From: Brachyhypopomus gauderio
Lineage: Eukaryota; Chordata; Actinopteri; Gymnotiformes; Hypopomidae
Direction: 5' to 3'
DNA: 64,000 nucleotides
Assembly (NCBI RefSeq): GCF_052324685.1
Contig: NC_135212.1
Coordinates: forward strand, 46,912,825-46,976,824
This document shows, piece by piece, positions 21,438 through 34,126 of the stretch (its first letter is position 1; the number at the start of each line of letters is the position of its first letter). A program made the translations under genes and the position numbers. Under the pieces are notes generated by a model. The model searched no databases, was not told where the DNA came from, and worked only from the letters and a program-made list of their open reading frames with translations.

Positions 21438-23321
21438 TCAAGCACTCTCCTTAACCATGATTGGACCAAGGATTACTTCTCCTTCCAGCAGAGTACCTGC
21501 AAAAAAAAGGGGGGAAGGGATTTAGGCTCTGCTTGCAAGTTCACATCACCTTTAGTCCAAGCTCCAGACCTTCTCCAAGAAGGATCAGGTACCGGCACGT
21601 ACCTCCGTCCTCAGACAAGTCTCGACCCTTCCGGAAGCTACAGGTGGTCTCGCAACAGCCACACACCTGGTCAGGCCCATATGCTGCAGTCCACCTGTAA
21701 AGCCAGAATACCCAAGTTTACCAGCTAGGCCTCACCAGTAACCTGCTGGTTTCAGGACCACAGCCACATACCTGTTGCTAGAGAACGAACAAGCTTTGTG
21801 CTCAGCATCAGCAGAGTAAGAAGCTGGAGTTGCCTTCATAAAGCATGTGAAGTAGAGCTGGAGAGACAGGGGTTAGTTCAGACAGCCAGTCATTCTACTC
21901 ACCCCCCTACCAAACATGCTTACATACCAAACCACTGTTGTCCTGCTGAAACTTGAATGCCTCCAACTGAAACCTCAGCTTGTCTGCTTCAGTTTGGGGC
22001 AGGAAGTGAGAATGGGAACCTGTGAGCTTGGCATCAATCAGGCACCTGCAATCATTTGTGCAGTCAGACCACAACTAGCTGATCTCTACAGCCATCACAA
22101 AGCCCACAAGGAAGCCACTCACCCATGGTTATCTATGAAGGCATAACTGGGGACTGCAGTCACATCAGGAAACACCGTGGCCACACAGGTGTCCAGATAC
22201 ACACGAAGGGGCACATGGTAGAACTGAATTACAGATGCCTCAACACTGATCACATCATGCAGGAAGTACTGGTTGGAGAGCCTTTCAGATGTCCAGTCAT
22301 CTGGGAGAAGAAACCTCATTAGGTCCAGTTCTGGCACAGATCAGTAGGTCTGGTGTAGCCATGGGACAAACCTGTCATGAGCCTCAGGGAGAAGACAAGC
22401 TGTTCCTCAGCAACTTGGGTAGAAGCATATGGGATCCAGGCAGGCATCAGAGCATTGCTGCTTACATTGTGGAGCCTACAAAGCATTTGATGGTCATCAG
22501 ATTGAACAGAGCCTTCCAAATAATACTGAACAGCACATCTGGTAGGGTCCAATACCTTGGATAGTGACACTCGATGCGAACCTCAGCACCAACAGTTCTC
22601 ACAATAGGAGTGTGAGCAAAATTGTGGGGAACATAGCGGACGTAGAAGACGTAGACCAGCTCATCTGGAGTCATCTGTTAAGAAAGAAGTGGTGTTATTG
22701 CATGCAGGTTTAACACAGCACTGAAGCGTTCACTTCATAGACACTCACACTGGTAGTACTGTTGCAGGCCTGCAGTGCTGACTGGAAGATGAGAACTTGA
22801 GCAGCACGGTCCTCCCCACTGACGGCACAGTTTCCCAGGGTGATCTCAGATGGATTTATCAGCTCACCGGTTCCAAACAGGTCCTTCTTGACCTCCACAT
22901 GTACGCCAGTCTCACCACACTCTGCTGCTACACTTGCAGTAGGAACAGGGGGGCTCATCTGAAACTGCATTAGTGGCTGCCTTGCTGGTAGTTGAGGGTC
23001 ATTGGGGAAATGCCATGCCACCTGCTTCACAGGTCCCTGAAATACTTGCTGGGACTGAACATTGGAAGGCTGCTGCACAGGTATCTGCACAGGATTCCAG
23101 GACTGCTGGCTAAATGAGCCTTGTGCAGGCCCTGTGGGGTTAGAAACATGGCTCCCCTGAGAAGCCCCTCCAGCAACCACTTGCCTTATTGCTTGAGGCT
23201 GCTGATGAGGTTGTAGTCCAGCTGGAAGTTGAGATTTGAACACTCCTTGTAGTTGTGCATCAGACAACACAAACACACCCAGCAACAGCACCACACCAAG
23301 CCCCACTTTGCTCAAACCCAT
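21438..23321 (-). CDS. zp3: zona pellucida sperm-binding protein 3-like, copy 3
   Basis: Complete. Exons in mRNA order: 23321-22749, 22674-22556, 22475-22372, 22300-22123, 22045-21928, 21857-21772, 21694-21603, 21496-21438. Predicted 442 aa with no coding difference seen from copy 2. It has the longest GAA run of the array (about 7) followed by four CAA, and a short acceptor tract before exon 8 (A8G6 on the + strand). Confidence 0.95.
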
Positions 23322-23411
23322 TGTTGTTGTTGTTCTTCTTCTTCTTCTTCTTCTCCCTAAAAACAATTAATTAAAAAAGCTCACACATAGCAGTCTTGTT
23401 TGACCATTCCA

Positions 23412-23418
23412 TTTTATA
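23412..23418 (-). promoter_or_regulatory. TATA box of zp3 copy 3
   Basis: TATAAAA in the same context as copy 1. TATA-to-ATG distance is 12 nt longer than in copy 1 because of the trinucleotide expansion. Confidence 0.68.
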
Positions 23419-24185
23419 CCATAAAGGAGGCTTGCAGCCCCACCCCCTGCTAATGAGCTTAACGTCTCTCTGAACCTGATGATGACTTTACTACTCTTTC
23501 ACAGCTGACACAAATCAATACTCCTCACTCTTAAAACAGGCTCTTAAACTGTTGTTTGCATGGGTGTATGGTTCTATAGAATTGCCCTAAAGAACTATTT
23601 TCAGTACTAGTTGGCACCTTTAAAGAGTGCTCTTGTACAGAATATATAGTAGTGGGCAAACGTTTTGAGAATGGCACAAGGTTCTGAGCAATTTTGCTGC
23701 CTCAGGTTTTTTTTAACCTTATTTCAGATGTTTATATGATATGATATAATTGATAGTACAATTATAAGCAATCCATATATTTATCTTTTTATTGACAAAT
23801 GCATCCAGTTTAAATAATGAAATAATCTTATTATTAGTCATCAAAGCATCAAAACGTGATCGCCAGTGATGTTTTTTTGAGACTTTAGCAATGTGGGAGA
23901 ATTTCATCGGTACAAATGAATGATTTACCTAACATAGATGGCAAGGAATAAATGCTCCAAGACAAAGAGGCACCTGGCCTGATTATTCGTCCATGTATAG
24001 TGTTGGTGCTATGGGTTTCTTGAGGACTGGATGGGAGACACCTGCATCTACATCACCATTGAAGCCCTAGTGTATTTGAAATGTATCTCAATGATAATTC
24101 TATGTTATGTAAGAATTTAAATTTGTGCATGTGTGTGTTTATGGCAGGGGCATATATATGGGGAGGGGGGAGTTGTGTGGTTTAT

Positions 24186-24219
<34 letters not shown>

Positions 24220-24463
24220 CACACCTTGCTTCCAGGTGAGGGTAGATACAATCAAACGAGAGTATGGGATATATTAAAGAGCGATGGCAAGCCACCATAG
24301 CCCATTCGATACAAGGGTGTTTTTAATGAACACCCTAAATAACACTGCCATTAACTGGAAATGGCAAAACATACAAAAAAGTACAAATAAACCAAAAAAA
24401 ATCTACTTACATCAACACCTCCACTCATTGGTTCAACTATAAACCAACCATCTAACAGACCTG

Positions 24464-26484
24464 GGGCCTCATGTATGAACGGTGCGTATGTACAAAAACA
24501 TTGCGTACGCTATGATTCACGCAAACGGTCAGATGTACTAAATGTGAGTTGAACGTGAGAAAGTGCGTACCCTGACGACACTTTCACTTCAGGCGTACGC
24601 ATGTTTCTAATGTGTTTTTGTCAATTAGTGACACTTAAAGGTGATGCATTGAAATTACAACTATTAAGATATCATTTACACACAAATTGTAGTAAGCCCT
24701 TATTGTGTGAAATAAAGTAAATTAATCTGAAAATTAAATACTAAATTAATCAGACATTTTCATTGCCTTACTGAAATAATTCAACGCGTTTCCACTTAGC
24801 CTAGATTATATAAACATGCATGAAATGTTGTGCTGGAGTTCTTAGGAGATGGCAGCGTTGGCATTACTGGAAGATATTGCTAATGGCCGAATTCGCCGAG
24901 AGCGCGTTTTCCGTGACCATTATGACATTTTGGCCCATGATGATGACTGGCTTATAAGCCGTTTCAGATTTCCAAGAGCTGTCCTCTTGTGCTGAGTTGG
25001 GTCCAGTTTTGGAGAGAGAAACGCGAGGAGTCGCGCATTGCCAGTTCCTTTACAGGTGCTGACAACGCTCGGCTTCCTGGCGACAGGCTCGTTTCAAAGA
25101 GAACTGGCAGACCGGTCGGGGATATCCCAGTCATCTTTGAGCCTTACCATGCCAACTGTTTTGGATGAGATCATCTGCCTATCAGCTAATTACATATGGT
25201 TTCCATATGAAGCCGTTTACCAGGCAACCATTAAAGCGCAATTTGCAGCGATAGCTGGTTTCCCTAATGTAATCGGAGCGATTGACTGCACATTTCTATA
25301 AAGGCACCATCTGAGGAGGAATTTGCTCATGTGAATAAAAAGCACTTTAATTCCATAAACGTGCAAATAATCTGATGCAAAAATGTGCCTTACTAATGTA
25401 GTGGCACGCTGGCCTAGGTCAACCCAATGATTTGTACATCCTTACAAACAGCATGGTTGGGATAAGATTACAAGCTAGCAGAGTGCGTGATGGGTGGCTT
25501 CTTGGTAAGCAACAAATTTAAAGCATTTAAATAAAAGCATGTGACATTTCCAGCTTAGAATCATTCATTTAAAACATGGGTAATTGTTAAATTACTTGGG
25601 AAACCGCGGCTACGCGCTCAATGCATGGCTAATGACCCTTTGTAATCCACAGACTGACCGGGAGCAGAGATACAATTCTCTCCATTCTCGCACCCGGTCA
25701 GTCGTGGAGAAGGCAATTGAGCAGCTGAAAAGCTGGTGGCGCTGGCTGGACAGGACCGTGGGAATGCTACTGTATCGGCCAGAGAATGTGTGTCGTATGG
25801 TGAGGGCATGTGGGGTCCTGCACAATGTTGCGCACAGGTATGCCGTGCCCTTGTTAGAGGTGGTTGAGCAACCAGCGGACCCAGAGCCACAACAAATTAA
25901 AGCACAGCCTAACCCAGGTTCCATACAAGCAATGCACAAAATCATAGCTACAATATTAAAATGTAAGAGACAGCATTCAAATTTGAACCAATTCTTTTAT
26001 TGAGTGGCTGATGCTAGTGAGCGCATTTTTTAGGTGCATTATATAATTCTGCCAGTGTGCATTGTTCTGACCCCACAACATTTAAAGCTTCACACATGCT
26101 GTCCCTCTCAGACCTTTTGCACTTTGCCGTAATGCCACAACGTGACAAACAAACATTTTTTCCGCACCTCTACTTCATTGAGGAGCGTCTCCACTTCACA
26201 TTCGGTGAAGTTCCTCTTCTTTCCCCGTTTAGACATGGTTTGTAATTGATCAGATAGGAAACTCTTCCAGTGCAGGGCAAATTTTAATGAATTTGCATAT
26301 TTATAAGGAGGCGTGTCACAGGAGGAGTCAGCCACTCTCTTGATTGGGATGTACAAAAGAAATGTCTGTGGATTCCCGCACGGTTTGATACATCCGGCTT
26401 TTTTTTTGCGTACGCAATTTTCTGGATTTGTACGTACGCCAATTTTTAGTAAGAAATCCATGCAAGTCTTTGTACATGAGGCCC
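24464..26484. mobile_element. dead PIF/Harbinger transposon, unit 3
   Basis: 2021 bp with CTG duplications. Transposase pieces at 24849-25301 and 25584-26003; Myb/SANT-like remnant at 26108-26236 (minus). Unit-specific changes include CAATGCACAAAATC for CAATGCAACAAATC in the C-terminal part, and ATGCATGG for ATGCGTGG, the latter shared with unit 4. Confidence 0.85.
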
Positions 26485-27017
26485 CTGGGGGGTATTTCAG
26501 AACGCAGGTTAAGCATCTATCTCAGGGTATGACAATGGCAAAACATACAAAAAAAAAGTACAAACAAGACTGCTGGTGATGATGGTAATTTTGCAAGTTG
26601 ATTTTTCTTTTTCTGGTAACACTTGACGTCACAAAAGGTTAATGAAAGGGATATTTTAAGCATACTTTCAAATACTCTAACGAATGAGTTTAACAAATGC
26701 CTAGATAGCACAGACACGTCCCCGAGACGCAACATTAACATCAAAATATCACCCAAGCATCGCGTTCTATTATCGAACGTCATGTGTGTCCGATTCAATG
26801 CTCCTACATTGCTAGTGTCAAAATATCACTAGCGATCACGTTCCGATGCTTTGACGACCAATACCATCATTTAGTTATTTAACCTGGATGAATGTATGGA
26901 TTGCTTATACCATCTGCACTAAAGGTACTGTGACTACTTGGCCTGGGAACTAGAACCACAACTATAGAACTACGTTTGGACCACAAATACGGACTTGTGC
27001 TAGCAGGCCGCCCAATG

Positions 27018-27192
27018 GAGGATGGGTTCTCTTTTGAGTCTTGGTCCTCCCGAGGTTTCTTCCTAATCCCCACCATCATAGGGAGATTTTCCTTGCCACT
27101 GTCGCCTTTGGCTTGCTCATTAGGGATCTGGACCCATACGATTGTAAAGCTGCTTTGACACATGTGTTCAAGCACTATATAAATAAATTTGA
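27018..27192 (+). mobile_element. L2 LINE 3'-end fragment, unit 3/4 boundary
   Basis: Same fragment as the other units. The preceding spacer B again carries a single TGACGTCA. Confidence 0.72.
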
Positions 27193-27776
27193 CTACAGCA
27201 AAAGTTCAATATTGATCCACCCAAGACTTCTAGTCCAAATAAGCTTTGCTTGTGTAAACAGCACAGATAACGTCCCACTACGGCCTTGGTCAAACCAAGT
27301 ATAAGGTGTACATGCATTCTAGGCCAATTTTAGGGATTACTGAAGGTAGGCTCAAATGGCAAGAGCAAGACTGCTTCATGAACCATTACAAATGACATTT
27401 TCAGGAGATGCAGCTACCCGAACTTCATTTCAGAAAGATCTCCAAGACAAGAAAGTTGTGCCTATTATGAGAACACCTTTCTCCAGCAGCATCTACCAAC
27501 CTTCCTTTGTTACTCATGTCTGGGTTTGGCATCAAAGCTGGCATGCAGGTGTACAGCAATTTCACCTGACCTTTGGCAGTTGGTCATTTGCTCAAAATGC
27601 CATGTAGAAACCTAGGTCAAATTCAGGTTTGATCACCTTAAGCTACATTTGGCAATTAATACATTGATTTACATGACAGCTGAAGACCTAGACTAGGCTC
27701 AGCCCAATTGCATAGCAACACAGGACAGGTTGTGGAGTCAAAGCACAAGGTTTATTTCATTCAAGACATGGGGCCA

Positions 27777-29675
27777 TCAAGCACTCTCCTTAACCATGAT
27801 TGGACCAAGGATTACTTCTCCTTCCAGCAGAGTACCTGCAAAAAAAAAGGGGGGAAGGGATTTAGGCTCTGCTTGCAAGTTCACATCACCTTTAGTCCAA
27901 GCTCCAGACCTTCTCCAAGAAGGATCAGGTACCGGCACAGCATGGCAGGCACGTACCTCCGTCCTCAGACAAGTCTCGACCCTTCCGGAAGCTACAGGTG
28001 GTCTCGCAACAGCCACACACCTGGTCAGGCCCATATGCTGCAGTCCACCTGTAAAGCCAGAATACCCAAGTTTACCAGCTAGGCCTCACCAGTAACCTGC
28101 TGGTTTCAGGACCACAGCCACATACCTGTTGCTAGAGAACGAACAAGCTTTGTGCTCAGCATCAGCAGAGTAAGAAGCTGGAGTTGCCTTCATAAAGCAT
28201 GTGAAGTAGAGCTGGAGAGACAGGGGTTAGTTCAGACAGCCAGTCATTCTACTCACCCCCCTACCAAACATGCTTACATACCAAACCACTGTTGTCCTGC
28301 TGAAACTTGAATGCCTCCAACTGAAACCTCAGCTTGTCTGCTTCAGTTTGGGGCAGGAAGTGAGAATGGGAACCTGTGAGCTTGGCATCAATCAGGCACC
28401 TGCAATCATTTGTGCAGTCAGACCACAACTAGCTGATCTCTACAGCCATCACAAAGCCCACAAGGAAGCCACTCACCCATGGTTATCTATGAAGGCATAA
28501 CTGGGGACTGCAGTCACATCAGGAAACACCGTGGCCACACAGGTGTCCAGATACACACGAAGGGGCACATGGTAGAACTGAATTACAGATGCCTCAACAC
28601 TGATCACATCATGCAGGAAGTACTGGTTGGAGAGCCTTTCAGATGTCCAGTCATCTGGGAGAAGAAACCTCATTAGGTCCAGTTCTGGCACAGATCAGTA
28701 GGTCTGGTGTAGCCATGGGACAAACCTGTCATGAGCCTCAGGGAGAAGACAAGCTGTTCCTCAGCAACTTGGGTAGAAGCATATGGGATCCAGGCAGGCA
28801 TCAGAGCATTGCTGCTTACATTGTGGAGCCTACAAAGCATTTGATGGTCATCAGATTGAACAGAGCCTTCCAAATAATACTGAACAGCACATCTGGTAGG
28901 GTCCAATACCTTGGATAGTGACACTCGATGCGAACCTCAGCACCAACAGTTCTCACAATAGGAGTGTGAGCAAAATTGTGGGGAACATAGCGGACGTAGA
29001 AGACGTAGACCAGCTCATCTGGAGTCATCTGTTAAGAAAGAAGTGGTGTTATTGCATGCAGGTTTAACACAGCACTGAAGCGTTCACTTCATAGACACTC
29101 ACACTGGTAGTACTGTTGCAGGCCTGCAGTGCTGACTGGAAGATGAGAACTTGAGCAGCACGGTCCTCCCCACTGACGGCACAGTTTCCCAGGGTGATCT
29201 CAGATGGATTTATCAGCTCACCGGTTCCAAACAGGTCCTTCTTGACCTCCACATGTACGCCAGTCTCACCACACTCTGCTGCTACACTTGCAGTAGGAAC
29301 AGGGGGGCTCATCTGAAACTGCATTAGTGGCTGCCTTGCTGGTAGTTGAGGGTCATTGGGGAAATGCCATGCCACCTGCTTCACAGGTCCCTGAAATACT
29401 TGCTGGGACTGAACATTGGAAGGCTGCTGCACAGGTATCTGCACAGGATTCCAGGACTGCTGGCTAAATGAGCCTTGTGCAGGCCCTGTGGGGTTAGAAA
29501 CATGGCTCCCCTGAGAAGCCCCTCCAGCAACCACTTGCCTTATTGCTTGAGGCTGCTGATGAGGTTGTAGTCCAGCTGGAAGTTGAGATTTGAACACTCC
29601 TTGTAGTTGTGCATCAGACAACACAAACACACCCAGCAACAGCACCACACCAAGCCCCACTTTGCTCAAACCCAT
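27777..29675 (-). CDS. zp3: zona pellucida sperm-binding protein 3-like, copy 4
   Basis: Complete. Exons in mRNA order: 29675-29103, 29028-28910, 28829-28726, 28654-28477, 28399-28282, 28211-28126, 28048-27957, 27835-27777. Predicted 442 aa. Intron 7 is longer because of a 14-bp segment (AGCATGGCAGGCAC on the + strand) next to the exon 7 donor, bounded by GGCAC repeats; copies 7, 8 and 9 have it too, the neighbouring copies 3 and 5 do not. The 5' UTR has a CAA-expanded form (4 GAA, 6 CAA). Confidence 0.95.
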
Positions 29676-29762
29676 TGTTGTTGTTGTTGTTGTTCTTCTT
29701 CTTCTCCCTAAAAACAATTAATTAAAAAAGCTCACACATAGCAGTCTTGTTTGACCATTCCA

Positions 29763-29769
29763 TTTTATA
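29763..29769 (-). promoter_or_regulatory. TATA box of zp3 copy 4
   Basis: TATAAAA in the same context as copy 1, with the upstream CAGCTG E-box conserved. Confidence 0.68.
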
Positions 29770-30539
29770 CCATAAAGGAGGCTTGCAGCCCCACCCCCTG
29801 CTAATGAGCTTAACGTCTCTCTGAACCTGATGATGACTTTACTACTCTTTCACAGCTGACACAAATCAATACTCCTCACTCTTAAAACAGGCTCTTAAAC
29901 TGTTGTTTGCATGGGTGTATGGTTCTATAGAATTGCCCTAAAGAACTATTTTCAGTACTAGTTGGCACCTTTAAAGAGTGCTCTTGTACAGAATATATAG
30001 TAGTGGGCAAACGTTTTGAGAATGGCACAAGGTTCTGAGCAATTTTGCTGCCTCAGGTTTTTTTTAACCTTATTTCAGATGTTTATATGATATAATGATA
30101 TAATTGATAGTACAATTATAAGCAATCCATATATTTATCTTTTTATTGACAAATGCATCCAGTTTAAATAATGAAATAATCTTATTATTAGTCATCAAAG
30201 CATCAAAACGTGATCGCCAGTGATGTTTTTTTGAGACTTTAGCAATGTGGGAGAATTTCATCGGTACAAATGAATGATTTACCTAACATAGATGGCAAGG
30301 AATAAATGCTCCAAGACAAAGAGGCACCTGGCCTGATTATTCGTCCATGTATAGTGTTGGTGCTATGGGTTTCTTGAGGACTGGATGGGAGACACCTGCA
30401 TCTACATCACCATTGAAGCCCTAGTGTATTTGAAATGTATCTCAATGATAATTCTATGTTATGTAAGAATTTAAATTTGTGCATGTGTGTGTTTATGGCA
30501 GGGGCATATATATGGGGAGGGGGGAGTTGTGTGGTTTAT

Positions 30540-30573
<34 letters not shown>

Positions 30574-30817
30574 CACACCTTGCTTCCAGGTGAGGGTAGA
30601 TACAATCAAACGAGAGTATGGGATATATTAAAGAGCGATGGCAAGCCACCATAGCCCATTCGATACAAGGGTGTTTTTAATGAACACCCTAAATAACACT
30701 GCCATTAACTGGAAATGGCAAAACATACAAAAAAGTACAAATAAACCAAAAAAAATCTACTTACATCAACACCTCCACTCATTGGTTCAACTATAAACCA
30801 ACCATCTAACAGACCTG

Positions 30818-32834
30818 GGGCCTCATGTATGAACGGTGCGTATGTACAAAAACATTGCGTACGCTATGATTCACGCAAACGGTCAGATGTACTAAATGTG
30901 AGTTGAACGTGAGAAAGTGCGTACCCTGACGACACTTTCACTTCAGGCGTACGCATGTTTCTAATGTGTTTTTGTCAATTAGTGACACTTAAAGGTGATG
31001 CATTGAAATTACAACTATTAAGATATCATTTACACACAAATTGTAGTAAGCCCTTATTGTGTGAAATAAAGTAAATTAATCTGAAAATTAAATACTAAAT
31101 TAATCAGACATTTTCATTGCCTTACTGAAATAATTCAACGCGTTTCCACTTAGCCTAGATTATATAAACATGCATGAAATGTTGTGCTGGAGTTCTTAGG
31201 AGATGGCAGCGTTGGCATTACTGGAAGATATTGCTAATGGCCGAATTCGCCGAGAGCGCGTTTTCCGTGACCATTATGACATTTTGGCCCATGATGATGA
31301 CTGGCTTATAAGCCGTTTCAGATTTCCAAGAGCTGTCCTCTTGTGCTGAGTTGGGTCCAGTTTTGGAGAGAGAAACGCGAGGAGTCGCGCATTGCCAGTT
31401 CCTTTACAGGTGCTGACAACGCTCGGCTTCCTGGCGACAGGCTCGTTTCAAAGAGAACTGGCAGACCGGTCGGGGATATCCCAGTCATCTTTGAGCCTTA
31501 CCATGCCAACTGTTTTGGATGAGATCATCTGCCTATCAGCTAATTACATATGGTTTCCATATGAAGCCGTTTACCAGGCAACCATTAAAGCGCAATTTGC
31601 AGCGATAGCTGGTTTCCCTAATGTAATCGGAGCGATTGACTGCACATTTCTATAAAGGCACCATCTGAGGAGGAATTTGCTCATGTGAATAAAAAGCACT
31701 TTAATTCCATAAACGTGCAAATAATCTGATGCAAAAATGTGCCTTACTAATGTAGTGGCACGCTGGCCTAGGTCAACCCAATGATTTGTACATCCTTACA
31801 AACAGCATGGTTGGGATAAGATTACAAGCTAGCAGAGTGCGTGATGGGTGGCTTCTTGGTAAGCAACAAATTTAAAGCATTTAAATAAAAGCATGTGACA
31901 TTTCCAGCTTAGAATCATTCATTTAAAACATGGGTAATTGTTAAATTACTTGGGAAACCGCGGCTACGCGCTCAATGCATGGCTAATGACCCTTTGTAAT
32001 CCACAGACTGACCGGGAGCAGAGATACAATTCTCTCCATTCTCGCACCCGGTCAGTCGTGGAGAAGGCAATTGAGCAGCTGAAAAGCTGGTGGCGCTGGC
32101 TGGACAGGACCGTGGGAATGCTACTGTATCGGCCAGAGAATGTGTGTCGTATGGTGAGGGCATGTGGGGTCCTGCACAATGTTGCGCACAGGTATGCCGT
32201 GCCCTTGTTAGAGGTGGTTGAGCAACCAGCGGACCCAGAGCCACAACAAATTAAAGCACAGCCTAACCCAGGTTCCATACAAGCAATGCAACAAATCATA
32301 GCTACAATATTAAAATGTAAGAGACAGCATTCAAATTTGAACCAATTCTTTTATTGAGTGGCTGATGCTAGTGAGCGCATTTTTTAGGTGCATTATATAA
32401 TTCTGCCAGTGTGCATTGTTCTGACCCCACAACATTTAAAGCTTCACACATGCTGTCCCTCTCAGACCTTTTGCACTTTGCCGTAATGCCACAACGTGAC
32501 AAACATTTTTTCCGCACCTCTACTTCATTGAGGAGCGTCTCCACTTCACATTCGGTGAAGTTCCTCTTCTTTCCCCGTTTAGACATGGTTTGTAATTGAT
32601 CAGATAGGAAACTCTTCCAGTGCAGGGCAAATTTTAATGAATTTGCATATTTATAAGGAGGCGTGTCACAGGAGGAGTCAGCCACTCTCTTGATTGGGAT
32701 GTACAAAAGAAATGTCTGTGGATTCCCGCACGGTTTGATACATCCGGCTTTTTTTTTGCGTACGCAATTTTCTGGATTTGTACGTACGCCAATTTTTAGT
32801 AAGAAATCCATGCAAGTCTTTGTACATGAGGCCC
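30818..32834. mobile_element. dead PIF/Harbinger transposon, unit 4
   Basis: 2017 bp with CTG duplications. Transposase pieces at 31203-31655 and 31938-32357. The minus-strand Myb/SANT-like gene differs from all other copies: a 4-bp deletion near 32500 removes the early stop, giving a 73-codon frame at 32368-32586. Confidence 0.85.
32368..32586 (-). pseudogene. Harbinger Myb/SANT-like remnant with extended frame, unit 4
   Basis: A 72-residue frame starting MSKRGKKRNFTECEVETLL and continuing past the point where other copies stop, into CGITAKCKRSERDSMCEALN and VVGSEQCTLAE. That continuation is what the trihelix/SANT-like family has after this point, so the shared ancestral lesion is partly compensated here. 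It is still far shorter than a full partner protein and ends in unrelated sequence. Confidence 0.6.
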
Positions 32835-33367
32835 CTGGGGGGTATTTCAGAACGCAGGTTAAGCATCTATCTCAGGGTATGACAATGGCAAAACATACAA
32901 AAAAAAAGTACAAACAAGACTGCTGGTGATGATGGTAATTTTGCAAGTTGATTTTTCTTTTTCTGGTAACACTTGACGTCACAAAAGGTTAATGAAAGGG
33001 ATATTTTAAGCATACTTTCAAATACTCTAACGAATGAGTTTAACAAATGCCTAGATAGCACAGACACGTCCCCGAGACGCAACATTAACATCAAAATATC
33101 ACCCAAGCATCGCGTTCTATTATCGAACGTCATGTGTGTCCGATTCAATGCTCCTACATTGCTAGTGTCAAAATATCACTAGCGATCACGTTCCGATGCT
33201 TTGACGACCAATACCATCATTTAGTTATTTAACCTGGATGAATGTATGGATTGCTTATACCATCTGCACTAAAGGTACTGTGACTACTTGGCCTGGGAAC
33301 TAGAACCACAACTATAGAACTACGTTTGGACCACAAATACGGACTTGTGCTAGCAGGCCGCCCAATG

Positions 33368-33542
33368 GAGGATGGGTTCTCTTTTGAGTCTTGGTCCTCC
33401 CGAGGTTTCTTCCTAATCCCCACCATCATAGGGAGATTTTCCTTGCCACTGTCGCCTTTGGCTTGCTCATTAGGGATCTGGACCCATACGATTGTAAAGC
33501 TGCTTTGACACATGTGTTCAAGCACTATATAAATAAATTTGA
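33368..33542 (+). mobile_element. L2 LINE 3'-end fragment, unit 4/5 boundary
   Basis: Same fragment as the other units; single TGACGTCA in the preceding spacer B. Confidence 0.72.
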
Positions 33543-34126
33543 CTACAGCAAAAGTTCAATATTGATCCACCCAAGACTTCTAGTCCAAATAAGCTTTGCT
33601 TGTGTAAACAGCACAGATAACGTCCCACTACGGCCTTGGTCAAACCAAGTATAAGGTGTACATGCATTCTAGGCCAATTTTAGGGATTACTGAAGGTAGG
33701 CTCAAATGGCAAGAGCAAGACTGCTTCATGAACCATTACAAATGACATTTTCAGGAGATGCAGCTACCCGAACTTCATTTCAGAAAGATCTCCAAGACAA
33801 GAAAGTTGTGCCTATTATGAGAACACCTTTCTCCAGCAGCATCTACCAACCTTCCTTTGTTACTCATGTCTGGGTTTGGCATCAAAGCTGGCATGCAGGT
33901 GTACAGCAATTTCACCTGACCTTTGGCAGTTGGTCATTTGCTCAAAATGCCATGTAGAAACCTAGGTCAAATTCAGGTTTGATCACCTTAAGCTACATTT
34001 GGCAATTAATACATTGATTTACATGACAGCTGAAGACCTAGACTAGGCTCAGCCCAATTGCATAGCAACACAGGACAGGTTGTGGAGTCAAAGCACAAGG
34101 TTTATTTCATTCAAGACATGGGGCCA

